From: Puia sp.
Lineage (GTDB): Bacteria; Bacteroidota; Bacteroidia; Chitinophagales; Chitinophagaceae
Direction of reading: 5' to 3'
Assembly: GCA_031292515.1 (NCBI GenBank)
Contig: JARLGZ010000066.1
Location: 1-64,000, forward strand
Length of the DNA: 64,000 nucleotides
Shown: positions 14,396 through 23,417 of the stretch, one piece after another
Numbering within the stretch: position 1 is the stretch's first letter
How the letters are laid out: the number at the start of each line of letters is the position of its first letter
Notes under the pieces: generated by a model
Told to the model about the DNA's origin: nothing
Seen by the model: only the letters and a program-made list of their open reading frames with translations
The model's database searches: none
Program-made: the position numbers and the translations under genes

Positions 14396-17226
14396 TCTTC
14401 ACCATCTTTTTCACCATAAGTGAGTGCAAATATCCTCGCAAGGTCCCCTGCCTTTCGATTTTTAATTACTTCAAGCATGGCTTTTCTCAATACTTCGGAC
14501 CTTCGATACCGCTTTTTGTAGAACCGGGTAAAATTTTTTATTGGCCATTCGGGATCAAATTTAGAATAGTCGAAATTGTCGATGTCTATTAGCCATGAAT
14601 AATAGAATCCAAATTTTTCAGGATCGGGTTTTAAAAAATCTGGAAGAGCAATATCAAATTTCCAACAAAAGTTTACAATTTGTGTAATCCAACCTGTGTT
14701 ATATAATCCCATCCGAGGTGGGAATGGTCCCGAATTTGCCTCCATAATTTTATTTGTTTCTTCAAAATATTTCTTCGTTAACGCTTCATCAAGGGGCAGA
14801 ACATCATACAAACGAGTCATATAGTAACCTTCCGTAGTAAAATGCTCGTTAAGTCTGGTCTCAGCGAAGGTTCGAAGGATTTCTTTTGCCTCTCCATTTT
14901 CAATAACTTCAAATAAAATGCAGAAAGCATCCCATCCATAAACTCTATGCCCAGCATTTTCGGCGACAAGTTTCTCGATATGAGTGACATCTTCGATGGT
15001 AATAGATAGTGGCGTTTTAGATTTACGGAAGAATTCGCCGATCGTTTCAAATATATTGTCATCTTTCAGCTCTGGATTAATCAATGCTAATCTCAAAAGT
15101 TCCATCCACTGGGACAGGGTTATTTTATCTTGTTGCTGTGTAATAAAGGACCTTATACCCTTTTTAATGTTGTATAAGTTGAGAAGTTTATCCTGACGAA
15201 GGAAATAAAGCAGGCTATTAAATAAATTTTGCACTGCTTCTACCGGCAATTGACAAATTGCTGCCAATACCAGCCCATTAAATATGAATTTGTCAAGCTC
15301 TTGAGAGAAAAAAGGTATTTTTGTATCAGGTAAGTTCTTAATTAGTTCTTGAATGGTATAATGGCTGTTCAATAAATTGCTTAACGTTTCGTAAAAAGGA
15401 GGGCGATCATTGTTCCTTTCATACGGCAAATTCAACAAGCTATATTCGTTCACCAAGCGAATGATCTCTTCCCCTTTCCCCTGAAGCATCAACTCGGAAG
15501 CAAAGGAATCGTCCATATAAGGTATTTTTCCTGACAAATGGGGGCTGCAATCAATTGACAGTAAAATCCCTTGCGTAAATAATCCAATAAGAGGTTGAAA
15601 TTCTGAGTAGGCGTCATAGATAATAAAGTTCTCCGACAGGAAACTTGTTGCCTGAAAATACTCTTCGATCAGTTGGTGGGCAGCGGATGACCCTCCAAAG
15701 CTTTTGTTGCTATGTAACCGCCGGATCTCATCCAGATTGTTTGTCATTTCAAGAAGAGGACCATTTAAAAACCGCATTTGCTCGACATAGGCGATTAAGG
15801 CTTTAATACTTTGGTAGCCTGAATGAGGGATTTTTTGATCCCATTTTACTGCTTTGCACTCACTGATCAAGTTGTGTATTTCCGGTCCTTCATTTCCATA
15901 CACTTCCAAAAATCTGCCAATATGAGGCAGGTTGAAATGAACGATGAATCGTTGAAATAAACTTAGATTATTGGGCTCTTTCCTAAGTTTCAGGAGAATA
16001 CGTGCGGCTTCAGCATATTGTTGTGTCTTATAGAAGTAATAGGCATTTGAAAGCTGTTTATTGGAATCATTTTCCTGATTCTCTTTCGTCTCCCGAAGCG
16101 AAACAAGTAGCCATTTAAAGTCAAGGTTATAATATTGCCTGAACATCACATCATTGTCACTGAATTTCCTGGTATATTGAAGAGAAACCTCCCGTTCAAT
16201 TTTGAACCCTATCCGGAAGAGAAGTTGTCCCGTCAAAATAAGCATTACCTCCTTAAGGGCGTCTTCTTCAACTTGCTGAAGAGCTGGAAACCCGTTTAAA
16301 TACGTTACCTGACCATCCTCAACACGAACATTGGTCATCAGATTGTAAAACTCTTCATTGTCTGTAATAAGCGTAAAGGGTTTGTGAATATAGTTGAAGG
16401 TGGAAGCGGTAATAAAGGGATAGTGTTCTGTCAGCAAACTCTTTGGCCATAGGCTGCATTCGGCAATTCTCGCTTTGAGATATATGAGCGCTTGCATGAT
16501 TACTGGCAAACTTCTATCAATGTATAAATCTTCTATAATTGATCCTGTCGCTGCAGATAATCGAGGTTGTTCGGGGTCGAGCCCCCACCGCTCCATTTCT
16601 TTGTATATATCTGCGATTTGAAGACTAAAGTGGATGTTGACGTCCGGGCAATATGCCACATAATCCGGATGCAAGATGTTTTTGTTATTCTCATCGGAGA
16701 ACTCTTCGCTGTTAAAAGACACGAAAAACAAATGCGACAGCTTTTTCTGGAACACAAAGTCAATAGAATAGTATATGATCGCCGCGTCATTCAAATTATC
16801 AAATGTATCCTTCTTGTGAAAAGGGGCTTTTCCTTGATCTTTAAGCTCCAGAATTTGGACATTTTTTTCGTTAGATTTTGGGATATGATCAGAATAAGTT
16901 GTTATTATTTCGTCTAACATTGAAATACGGCCGAGCAGGTCTTCCTTTACCAATTGAAATTCAAAATCCGCCATTGCCGCAATTTTAGGAGCCGTACGGT
17001 GAAGCGTTTTGGTGAGCTTGGAACTATTTTTTGTTAAATTTTGAATTTCCTTTCTTCTTATTTCTCTGTGTTTTTCCCACTCTTTTTGTAAGGGATCTGG
17101 AAGGAGTAGTCGAACATGGCCGGATTTAGTGATTTTATATAGTTTGTCTAGGTTCTCATTGATAAAATCGCTGGATACAAGAGCCAATAGTGCATTGTTG
17201 TCCAGGAGAAGGTATAAGGGAAGCAT
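14371..17226 (-). CDS. PIN-like domain protein with long helical region
   Basis: A 951-aa protein. Residues 1-200 look like a PIN-type nuclease of the DUF4935 kind: YLLLDNNALLAL (Asp9), DPLQKEWEKH (acidic residues near 49-51), FDNLNDAAIIYYS (Asp147) and HLFFVSFNSEEFSD. The remaining ~750 residues are predominantly helical with repeat-like segments (YKTQQYAEAARILLKL), possibly TPR-type. PIN domains cleave RNA; fused to a large helical sensor they suit a toxin or abortive-infection effector, which is inferred. The last ~8 residues (DIHNVLKS) come from a fragment of a former caspase-like gene, so the natural C-terminus was probably different. Confidence 0.65.
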   Translation of the reverse strand: MLPLYLLLDNNALLALVSSDFINENLDKLYKITKSGHVRLLLPDPLQKEWEKHREIRRKEIQNLTKNSSKLTKTLHRTAPKIAAMADFEFQLVKEDLLGRISMLDEIITTYSDHIPKSNEKNVQILELKDQGKAPFHKKDTFDNLNDAAIIYYSIDFVFQKKLSHLFFVSFNSEEFSDENNKNILHPDYVAYCPDVNIHFSLQIADIYKEMERWGLDPEQPRLSAATGSIIEDLYIDRSLPVIMQALIYLKARIAECSLWPKSLLTEHYPFITASTFNYIHKPFTLITDNEEFYNLMTNVRVEDGQVTYLNGFPALQQVEEDALKEVMLILTGQLLFRIGFKIEREVSLQYTRKFSDNDVMFRQYYNLDFKWLLVSLRETKENQENDSNKQLSNAYYFYKTQQYAEAARILLKLRKEPNNLSLFQRFIVHFNLPHIGRFLEVYGNEGPEIHNLISECKAVKWDQKIPHSGYQSIKALIAYVEQMRFLNGPLLEMTNNLDEIRRLHSNKSFGGSSAAHQLIEEYFQATSFLSENFIIYDAYSEFQPLIGLFTQGILLSIDCSPHLSGKIPYMDDSFASELMLQGKGEEIIRLVNEYSLLNLPYERNNDRPPFYETLSNLLNSHYTIQELIKNLPDTKIPFFSQELDKFIFNGLVLAAICQLPVEAVQNLFNSLLYFLRQDKLLNLYNIKKGIRSFITQQQDKITLSQWMELLRLALINPELKDDNIFETIGEFFRKSKTPLSITIEDVTHIEKLVAENAGHRVYGWDAFCILFEVIENGEAKEILRTFAETRLNEHFTTEGYYMTRLYDVLPLDEALTKKYFEETNKIMEANSGPFPPRMGLYNTGWITQIVNFCWKFDIALPDFLKPDPEKFGFYYSWLIDIDNFDYSKFDPEWPIKNFTRFYKKRYRRSEVLRKAMLEVIKNRKAGDLARIFALTYGEKDGEDIHNVLKS

Positions 17227-17365
17227 AAATGATGCTATTTTTCGCTGAAGCTACTATTTTGGACGGATATCAGATGGTTTGTATCAATTTATATATTGAT
17301 TGCGATGGGAAAAGTAAATGACCATATTAAACTCCTTAGATGTGTAGGGTTTAATTTAACGGTCG

Positions 17366-18349
17366 TCACTTAAAAAACTTCAACCTCGACACGGCATACG
17401 CATTAGCCAGACTGTCCGCCCGGAGGTATCGTAAAAAAGCCTCCCTGGTCTTATGGCCGGTAATCAGCATGATCTGATCCATCGGGACGCCCGCCAGAAA
17501 GGAATTGGTGGCAAAATTTCTGCGGGCCGTATGACTACTCATCAAGTCGCATTTCGGCGAGACAAACTCGACTGTTTTTCCGCCGATGGTTTTAGAATAG
17601 GCGTGCTTTTGGGTGAGGCCCGCCTCTTTTGCCATCACTTTGATCAGCCCGGAATAGTAATGCTCATAGTAGGGGCGTTCGAAGGTGAACTTTCTCTTTT
17701 TTAGAATTTTATAAATGAAGCTCTTAACGGGAATCACCACAAAGGCGCCCGTCTTATTGGTCTTGATCCGGATATACCATTTTCCATGTTCTTTAAAAAG
17801 GAAATGAAGTGGATCTCGCAGAAACCGTTTCAAGGTTCCAAGCCGTACGCCGAGGTAAGATTGTATCAGAAAAACGTCGCGTGTTAATTTGAGGGTCTTA
17901 TGGCTGTATTTTGCCTTCCGGATAATTCTCAGCTCTTCTTCGGAGTTATATACCGTATCGGCGCCTTCTCCCCATACCCTAAATTGCAAGGCCTTAAGCG
18001 GCAAGCCGTCGCCAATCAGCGCATTGACGATTGCGTGGATATTGTTGATTAGGCCACTCACGGTATTCAGCGTGAGTGGATGGTCATATAAGAAAAGCAA
18101 AAAATCCTTTACCCAGGCATCGGTAATGTCGGACAAGGGAGTCTCGCCACGCGCTTCGGCGAATTTTTGTACCCAGTTATACAATTGCTGGAACCGGGTA
18201 TGCCCGTTTTTTGCATAGGGCCGCCCCCTGGCGCTGATTCGCTGCCCGTCGCGTACTTGGTAATAGAATTGTTGGACTACCCAAGAAAAATCGGCAGCGC
18301 CGGTTATTGTTTCCGTCGTTTCAGGTGCGCCGCCGATTATAATTTCCAT
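17366..18349 (-). CDS. Tyrosine recombinase/integrase, 327 aa
   Basis: Second site-specific recombinase in the window. It has an N-terminal core-binding domain, then a catalytic domain with box I YLGVRLGTLKRF, box II SSHTARRNFATNSFLAG, GHKTREAFLRYLR containing the His and the nucleophilic Tyr, and a Lys-rich beta turn (RIKTNKTGAFVVIPV). All expected catalytic residues are recognisable. It is shorter than the 7.3-kb integrase and not obviously related to it, so it probably belonged to a different mobile element; the two paralogs upstream on the same strand may be its cargo or partners. Confidence 0.88.
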   Translation of the reverse strand: MEIIIGGAPETTETITGAADFSWVVQQFYYQVRDGQRISARGRPYAKNGHTRFQQLYNWVQKFAEARGETPLSDITDAWVKDFLLFLYDHPLTLNTVSGLINNIHAIVNALIGDGLPLKALQFRVWGEGADTVYNSEEELRIIRKAKYSHKTLKLTRDVFLIQSYLGVRLGTLKRFLRDPLHFLFKEHGKWYIRIKTNKTGAFVVIPVKSFIYKILKKRKFTFERPYYEHYYSGLIKVMAKEAGLTQKHAYSKTIGGKTVEFVSPKCDLMSSHTARRNFATNSFLAGVPMDQIMLITGHKTREAFLRYLRADSLANAYAVSRLKFFK

Positions 18350-18439
18350 TAATGGTCAATCAAAAAAGGCGGCAGGCCAGTGACCAAGCGCCTTTGCGAT
18401 TCGAGATCAGATTCATATTGGTATCTTGGAAAGAAATGT

Positions 18440-19321
18440 CTACTTCTTAGTAGCATTCAAACGGTAGCCTTTTGTTTTGTAACCCTCTCTCCAAATAAGT
18501 TTTCGCAACTGATTACGAGGACCCCAATGTTGTAGTTTATAATGGCCAGGGACATCAAACTTCCCCAAGTGGATTTTCATGTTCCAGTTTATTGTCACGA
18601 TAGTCATCGGATAGGGTGTTTCATTCAGGAGGCAGCTTTCCGATTTGCGGGTACCGTGTTTGCGTCCGGCAGGCAGGAATATTTCTTCAACCGGCGCAAG
18701 TTCCATAAAGGTGATCAACTGGAAAAAAAGTTTTCTTGAGGCGGCGTCAAATTCTTGAGAATCGGCTCCCTCCTCGAAATCTTCTTCGTCCGTAAGAACC
18801 TGGCACTCCGTTTGGGCTTTCGCTGCCAAGTCAAGGGTAAAAAAACAATATTCAAGGTGACCTATATCGCCCCGGGGTGTAAGCATTGCGGACAAGGCGA
18901 CGATCCGGCAGCCTGTTTTCTGGTAACGTATAAAGGAATCTCCAAAATTCAACTGTCTTTTTCCATCCTTTACGGGTTGAAGCCATTCCAGGTCGAACGG
19001 TTCTTTTGTTTTTAATCGCTTGCAGTGTGTTATTACATTTTGTGTAATATAGTAGCGTTTGCAACCGTCTTCTTTTAATAAATCTTCCTCTTCCGTAAAA
19101 TCCATTGGCATTTCGTCCAGGGATTCGTCGATGGCAAGTGCGGCTTCCACCGCTTCCCGGCTATATCCTCTCGCCATACCCTTTTCGGTGGCGGTTTTGA
19201 CGAATTGATTTCTTTCTGCTTCAGATAGTTTGTTTTTACCGGATTTGTAATGATCCAGTACTTGTGTTTTGTACCTTTCGTCAGTGGCAAACTTGACACC
19301 AAACAGTGATTTTGCTTTCAT
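18440..19321 (-). CDS. Hypothetical protein, paralog A, 293 aa
   Basis: One of two tandem paralogs. Shared with its neighbour: MKAKSLFG at the start, KEPFDLEWLQP..DGKRQLNFG in the middle, ITFMELAPVEEIFLPAGRKH followed by GTRKSE, and a C-terminal GHYKLQHWGPRNQLRKLIW. The last block resembles segments in phage and mobile-element proteins whose function I do not know. No signal peptide or membrane segment. It lies between the recombinase and paralog B, all reading leftwards, with an XRE regulator divergent beyond paralog B. Confidence 0.7.
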   Translation of the reverse strand: MKAKSLFGVKFATDERYKTQVLDHYKSGKNKLSEAERNQFVKTATEKGMARGYSREAVEAALAIDESLDEMPMDFTEEEDLLKEDGCKRYYITQNVITHCKRLKTKEPFDLEWLQPVKDGKRQLNFGDSFIRYQKTGCRIVALSAMLTPRGDIGHLEYCFFTLDLAAKAQTECQVLTDEEDFEEGADSQEFDAASRKLFFQLITFMELAPVEEIFLPAGRKHGTRKSESCLLNETPYPMTIVTINWNMKIHLGKFDVPGHYKLQHWGPRNQLRKLIWREGYKTKGYRLNATKK

Positions 19322-19418
19322 ATCGACAATAAATAATATGCAAAAATGAAGTAAGCTCGGATGGATTTCAGGTCCGACTCGGAGTTATGGACTATATCGG
19401 CGGCTCTGTCCTTCAAAA

Positions 19419-20354
19419 TCAGCTTTCGGCTTGTAAAGAGACAAGGACCGGCGAATTCTTAGCCGCGTCGAGGTTATAGCCTTCTTTGGTGAATTGATTT
19501 ATCCAGATTAGTTTTCGGAACTGAAAACAGGGACCCCATCTCTGAAGTCGGTAATGGCCAACGACATTGAATTCCCCTACGTGAAGGATGCGATTCCAGT
19601 TCCTGGTGACACTGACGATGGTGATTGAATACGGGGATTTGTTCATCAGACCGTTTTCCGATTTCCGGGTGCCATGTTTGCGGCCGGCGGGCAAAAAGAC
19701 TTCTTCGACGGGCGCCAATTCCATGAAGGTAATCAGTCGGAAAAAAGTTCTTCGAGCGTTCGCGTCGTACGCCAGGTCATATTCATTTATCGGCTCATCG
19801 TCATCGATAAAATCTCTATAATCGGATTGAGTCTTGGTGTCCAGGTCCAATTTGAAAAAAGAATAATTGATATGAGTTTTTTTATCTTTCGGGGTGCGCG
19901 TCACAGACAATACGAAGATGCTGCAACCTGTTTTTTGAAAGCGAAGAAGCGTATTGCCAAAATTTAATTGCCTTTTTCCATCCTCCATCGGCTGAAGCCA
20001 TTCCAGGTCGAACGGTTCTTTGGCCTTTAGTCGCTGACAATCCTCCAATACGGACTGGGTAATATAATACTGTCTGCAACCAGCTTCCTGCAGCAACCCT
20101 TGAATTTCGTGCAAACTTGAATAATCTATTTCACCTGAACAACCCGTGTCCTGGGGATCTTCGATCCCAAGACGCGCTATGGCCTCTTCCCGCGTAATCC
20201 CGATTGTCCCTCCAAGGCCAATGACCGCATCTGAGAGCTTTCGATTCAGTGCCAGCTTCAGCTCTTGTTTGTTGCTTGTAAAATGAGCAATAATGCTTGC
20301 CTTTAGGCTCCTGTTCCCCGAGAACTCGATGCCGAACAATGAATTTGCTTTCAT
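19419..20354 (-). CDS. Hypothetical protein, paralog B, 311 aa
   Basis: Paralog of the preceding gene, sharing MKANSLFG, YYITQSVLEDCQRLK, KEPFDLEWLQP, ITFMELAPVEEVFLPAGRKH and GHYRLQRWGPCFQFRKLIW. The middle acidic linker differs most. It starts 22 bp from a perfect 17-bp palindrome and is divergent from the XRE regulator, so both paralogs are probably under that regulator's control. Function unknown; retention of two diverged copies suggests different partners or targets. Confidence 0.7.
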   Translation of the reverse strand: MKANSLFGIEFSGNRSLKASIIAHFTSNKQELKLALNRKLSDAVIGLGGTIGITREEAIARLGIEDPQDTGCSGEIDYSSLHEIQGLLQEAGCRQYYITQSVLEDCQRLKAKEPFDLEWLQPMEDGKRQLNFGNTLLRFQKTGCSIFVLSVTRTPKDKKTHINYSFFKLDLDTKTQSDYRDFIDDDEPINEYDLAYDANARRTFFRLITFMELAPVEEVFLPAGRKHGTRKSENGLMNKSPYSITIVSVTRNWNRILHVGEFNVVGHYRLQRWGPCFQFRKLIWINQFTKEGYNLDAAKNSPVLVSLQAES

Positions 20355-20375
20355 ATCGGCAACAAATATATAAAA

Positions 20376-20392
20376 TCACTGTTTAACAGTGA
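20376..20392. promoter_or_regulatory. Palindromic operator candidate
   Basis: TCACTGTTTAACAGTGA is a perfect 8+1+8 palindrome in the 139-bp gap between paralog B (-) and the XRE regulator (+). A dyad of this size next to a Cro/CI-type regulator is a good operator candidate, probably controlling the paralog operon. Confidence 0.55.
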
Positions 20393-20448
20393 CTATAATC
20401 ACCTAAAAACGGATATTATATTGATTGTCAATCTGTTGTAAAATTAAA

Positions 20449-20471
20449 GTACACTTCGTTGAGTACATTTG
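20449..20471 (+). promoter_or_regulatory. Promoter/operator of the XRE gene
   Basis: TACATTTG at 20464-20471 matches the Bacteroidota -7 box TAnnTTTG and lies 22 nt before the XRE ATG. It overlaps a short dyad, GTAC-N10-GTAC (20449-20466), that could allow autoregulation. No clear -33 TTTG was seen. Confidence 0.4.
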
Positions 20472-20493
20472 GTTGTATAAACGCTTTCGGCGA

Positions 20494-20715
20494 ATGAAAA
20501 AACTGGTATTGAATCGAATCGCGGAGGTATTAAAAGAGGAGGGGAGGACCAACCAGTGGCTGGCCGCCGAAATGAAAGTGCATGAAAATACCGTTTCCAA
20601 ATGGGCAACGAATCGTCAGCAGCCGCGTCTAAGCCAATTCTATGAGATGTCCATATTACTCCGATGCGATATGCGGGAGTTGTTTGTATCGCCGACCCCT
20701 GGCGCAAAACATTGA
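20494..20715 (+). CDS. XRE-family transcriptional regulator, 73 aa
   Basis: A Cro/CI-type helix-turn-helix protein: GRTNQWLAAEMKVHENTVSK is helix-turn-helix and WATNRQQPRLSQFYEM the following recognition and support helices. The track begins at 20425, but MKKLVLNRIAEVL at 20494 is the natural start for this compact family and leaves room for the TACATTTG promoter box. It is divergent from the two paralogs and probably represses them and itself; this is inferred from the arrangement. Confidence 0.85.
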   Translation: MKKLVLNRIAEVLKEEGRTNQWLAAEMKVHENTVSKWATNRQQPRLSQFYEMSILLRCDMRELFVSPTPGAKH

Positions 20716-20783
20716 TGAAACAAATACAAGACATTCACGATTTTAATAATCTATTCCCCAAAAATTAGCAGCAAAACCCGTTA

Positions 20784-21110
20784 TCATGCCCTGCCTGGGT
20801 ACCGATGACCGTGTCTGTCTTTCTGTATGGATTTCCAATCGATGCGTTGGCGGGTGAGGCCCCTTCTCTCAGCCTGCGCCCGTACATACTGGATATAAAG
20901 AGAAGAATGCCGGGAGATCATCCGGCAGTCGAAATCCAGCAGTTTGTCCCCCCATTTGTCCCGGCATTTTGCAGAGCAGACTAAGTATATCCTGTCCAAG
21001 TCGGTGGATGCCCAATTCCGTATCACCCGGATCTCTTTGATCTCGTCCTGGCCGGTGCTTCTTCCCGGGGAGCTTACGCTGAGGCGGATGATCAGTTGAT
21101 AGAAAGGCAT
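20784..21110 (-). CDS. Hypothetical protein, 108 aa
   Basis: Start chosen at MPFYQLIIRLSV (21110) rather than the upstream 21125 ATG. The sequence is charged and Arg/Lys-rich, with RSTGQDEIKEIRVIRNWA and SLYIQYVRAQAERRGLTRQR, and looks coding, but I do not recognise it. It is convergent with the XRE gene (68 bp between stops). It could be a small mobile-element accessory protein. Confidence 0.5.
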   Translation of the reverse strand: MPFYQLIIRLSVSSPGRSTGQDEIKEIRVIRNWASTDLDRIYLVCSAKCRDKWGDKLLDFDCRMISRHSSLYIQYVRAQAERRGLTRQRIDWKSIQKDRHGHRYPGRA

Positions 21111-21304
21111 GGTCAAAAATACCAAAAAAATTAGTAATTGGAACAGCCTCGCTTATTTTGTCCAAACAGTCGTTTCCGTGGACTAATCGCGATAAAAGTA
21201 TTTATATACACGTTAAATTGATTATCAGCCGAATGTAGTTTTGCAAAGTTTAGCCAAATCGAATACTAAAAATATTAGTAATTTTCCGGTTCAAACAATT
21301 AGCT

Positions 21305-21433
21305 ATGGGGTTCCCGTCACCGGCCGCGGATTACGCAGAGGAAAGAATCAGTTTGGACAAAGAGATTATTAAACATCCGGCCGCCACCGACTTCTTTCGG
21401 GTAGAGAAGATCCAACCAACTATATTGTGTTAA
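21305..21433 (+). pseudogene. umuD: UmuD-like (S24 peptidase) N-terminal fragment
   Basis: A 42-codon frame missed by the ORF track reads MGFPSPAADYAEERISLDK, EIIKHPAAT, then DFFRVE. This is the start of the UmuD/LexA-type S24 peptidase used in SOS mutagenesis (GFPSPA-x-DY...HP-x-AT-x-FxRVEGDSM). After RVE it diverges to a stop, before the catalytic GDSM Ser region, so only the N-terminus remains. It indicates that a umuDC-type locus once lay here and was replaced by other DNA to the right. Confidence 0.72.
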
Positions 21434-21465
21434 TTTATTATATTTAATGGCATTGCTTTACAAAT

Positions 21466-22008
21466 ATGAAAAACGCTACTCTCATTTGCTTGCTTTTCCT
21501 CTGCAAGATTGCCCAATCCCAGACCATCACGAACAATATAGAGGAAGTGAAAAAGGGGGAGTTTAAGGGCAATACCATCATTTACAAAGCTGATAATGTC
21601 ACCGTAATCATAAATGAAAAAAGGAATGACTCCATTTTCTTTATTGGTGCGGACACTGTTTACGATACGGCATCCAAGTATTACACAACCATGTATAGAT
21701 TTATTCCGGCCAAGAACGGGATCTCTTTTGACGTAGACGTAGTGATTTCCTTTGACAAGCCATTTACACCCTGGTGGGAGACATTGACGCCTCCCCCTAA
21801 CACATTTATTCTAGGCAGGAAACGGGATGTTATCAGAGTGAACGCGCTAAATGGTGAATCGAAAACCAGCGACCTTTTTGCCCAGGATTATAAAACCATT
21901 CGGATAAGAGGTTCCGTTGTAGGTGACGCGCTTGATATAAACCTAAAGAGTCGAGAAAAACTAAATGCAACTATACAAAGCATTTATGGCGCAATTGGAA
22001 GTAAGTAG
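21466..22008 (+). CDS. Secreted hypothetical protein, 180 aa
   Basis: The first ~18 residues (MKNATLICLLFLCKIAQS) form a signal peptide. The mature part alternates beta-strand-like hydrophobic stretches with polar turns (NTIIYKADNVTVIINEK, SFDVDVVISFDKPFTPWW). No family recognised. It is convergent with the membrane protein that ends at 22037 and directly follows the UmuD fragment. Confidence 0.65.
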   Translation: MKNATLICLLFLCKIAQSQTITNNIEEVKKGEFKGNTIIYKADNVTVIINEKRNDSIFFIGADTVYDTASKYYTTMYRFIPAKNGISFDVDVVISFDKPFTPWWETLTPPPNTFILGRKRDVIRVNALNGESKTSDLFAQDYKTIRIRGSVVGDALDINLKSREKLNATIQSIYGAIGSK

Positions 22009-22036
22009 TCTTCCTGGCGACAAGGCGATACGCGGG

Positions 22037-22441
22037 CTAAAATTGCTTGAGGTAATCTACTTTTTTAATGTAATTGACAATGGTTTGTTTAACGGGTGTG
22101 CCAGAAGAATCTTTAATCCCAAACTTCTTATCCAGTATTTGCAAAAACCGATTCGTGCTGTCGGCTTTCTTTTCTATTCTGGCATTGGCCTCGGATAGTT
22201 CCCGACTCAATGAATCAGCTCTCTTACTTAATGAGTCGTTTTTAGCAGTGGCAATAGTATTTTGGGTATTTACGATGCTCCTGTTCCAGATGGCAACAGT
22301 CCAGAATAATCCAAGAATAATGATAAGAACAATTCTAACGGCAAGCTTTTGTCCGCGTTTAAATAATTGAATCACCGGATAGATAGTCAGTCCTGCAATC
22401 ATAAAATAATACAGACCCGGAATATAAGTCTCCATATACAA
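22037..22441 (-). CDS. Membrane protein with coiled coil, 134 aa
   Basis: Two hydrophobic helices (about 8-25, YYFMIAGLTIYPVIQL; and 36-53, VRIVLIIILGLFWTVAIW) precede a charged coiled-coil region (about 70-110, LSKRADSLSRELSEANARI). It ends with a short basic helix. The layout suggests an inner-membrane anchor with a soluble coiled-coil arm. Function unknown. Confidence 0.65.
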   Translation of the reverse strand: MYMETYIPGLYYFMIAGLTIYPVIQLFKRGQKLAVRIVLIIILGLFWTVAIWNRSIVNTQNTIATAKNDSLSKRADSLSRELSEANARIEKKADSTNRFLQILDKKFGIKDSSGTPVKQTIVNYIKKVDYLKQF

Positions 22442-22826
22442 GTCGTTTTGTATGACAATGTATGGAAATTACAGAATAGCAGCAATTTACGAGGCTCCTT
22501 TCCTCTTCGAACAGGACTCGGGCCTCCTTTTTCTCTCCCTAACACCAATCCCCGCACGCTCATTCATCCAAGACAATCTTAAAATACAATCCTTCTCCGG
22601 AAAACTCAAGGTCTTCACTCTCTCCGTTCGCTCGCAGGTTTCAAAAAAAATCTCCACTCCCTGACCACTTCGTTTTAACGTGTCCTCCTTCCTCGGACGA
22701 CTCTGCCGGGGTTGTATTTTTTTCTTCAACCTTGACTTTCCCTCCGCCGGATAGTAGGGCTGGCCGCCTAAGATTGAATGAATGAGGCGATATGCCGAAT
22801 GATTTTTTAAAATAAAATTACTATTT
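22442..22826. other. Intergenic region, no gene supported
   Basis: About 385 bp between divergent genes. ORFs exist on both strands, but their composition (minus strand very rich in Arg/Lys) does not look coding. It should hold the promoters of both flanking genes. Confidence 0.5.
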
Positions 22827-23318
22827 ATGCCCATTTACAACGTGATTTTTGAGCAAGACGTACAGGATTCCCATTCGCCGTTGGAAGCGGCTAAGGCTGG
22901 ATTGAAACGCCTGCTGGAGAGCAAGCCCACGTGTTGCATGGTCACCGATCAATCCACCGGTGAAAAGCATCCAATCTCCTTTAACCGTTTTGAGAACGGC
23001 ATGGCGAATATTGCAGTAGGGGACCAGGTATATTTTTCCACCCCCGGTGACGGGCGCTCTTCGGGGATTTACCAGGTGGAAGAAATCAACGACGATACCT
23101 TGAATCTGAGCAACGGATTGGCAGGGGTAGAAGCGTCGAAGTCGGAATGTGTAAACCTGTTGGGTGTTTTACGGTCCTCGACAGCTAGGATGTTCGATGT
23201 ACTGGCGGCAACCCGCGATGCATTGTGCGGCGCCGGCTTGTGGACCGGCGAGGAGCCGTTCATGATTTTAATCGACAATACACTCGACCTTGCGAGTAGG
23301 AGCCAATCCGGTGAATAA
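22827..23318 (+). CDS. Hypothetical protein, 163 aa
   Basis: A soluble acidic protein starting MPIYNVIFEQDVQD with no signal peptide. It contains a helix (LEAAKAGLKRLLESK), a beta-rich middle (MANIAVGDQVYFSTPGDG) and a final helical part (MFDVLAATRDALCGAGLW). Family not recognised. A strong rho-independent terminator follows 20 bp after the stop, supporting it as a monocistronic gene. Confidence 0.65.
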   Translation: MPIYNVIFEQDVQDSHSPLEAAKAGLKRLLESKPTCCMVTDQSTGEKHPISFNRFENGMANIAVGDQVYFSTPGDGRSSGIYQVEEINDDTLNLSNGLAGVEASKSECVNLLGVLRSSTARMFDVLAATRDALCGAGLWTGEEPFMILIDNTLDLASRSQSGE

Positions 23319-23337
23319 GACGGGCGAAATCGAAAGA

Positions 23338-23367
23338 AGACCTGGTACCTGTTCGCCGGGTCTTTTT
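23338..23367 (+). terminator. Rho-independent terminator
   Basis: AGACCTGG pairs over 8 bp (one G-T) with CCGGGTCT around a 10-nt loop and is followed by TTTTT. It ends the preceding 163-aa gene. Confidence 0.85.
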
Positions 23368-23417
23368 GCCCCTTTATTGCCCCTTTGAAGCTTATTTTGC
23401 CCCTTTGTTGCCCCTTT
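23366..23417. repeat. Four TTGCCCCTTT direct repeats
   Basis: TTGCCCCTTT occurs at 23366, 23377, 23397 and 23408, so spacing is 11, 20 and 11 bp. The copies straddle the stop codon of the AlbA-type gene and encode part of its RGNKGAK tail. Confidence 0.75.

Noticed and set aside
22487-22834. 115-aa minus-strand ORF in an intergenic gap
   Set aside because: Extremely basic, low-complexity translation; not coding in character.
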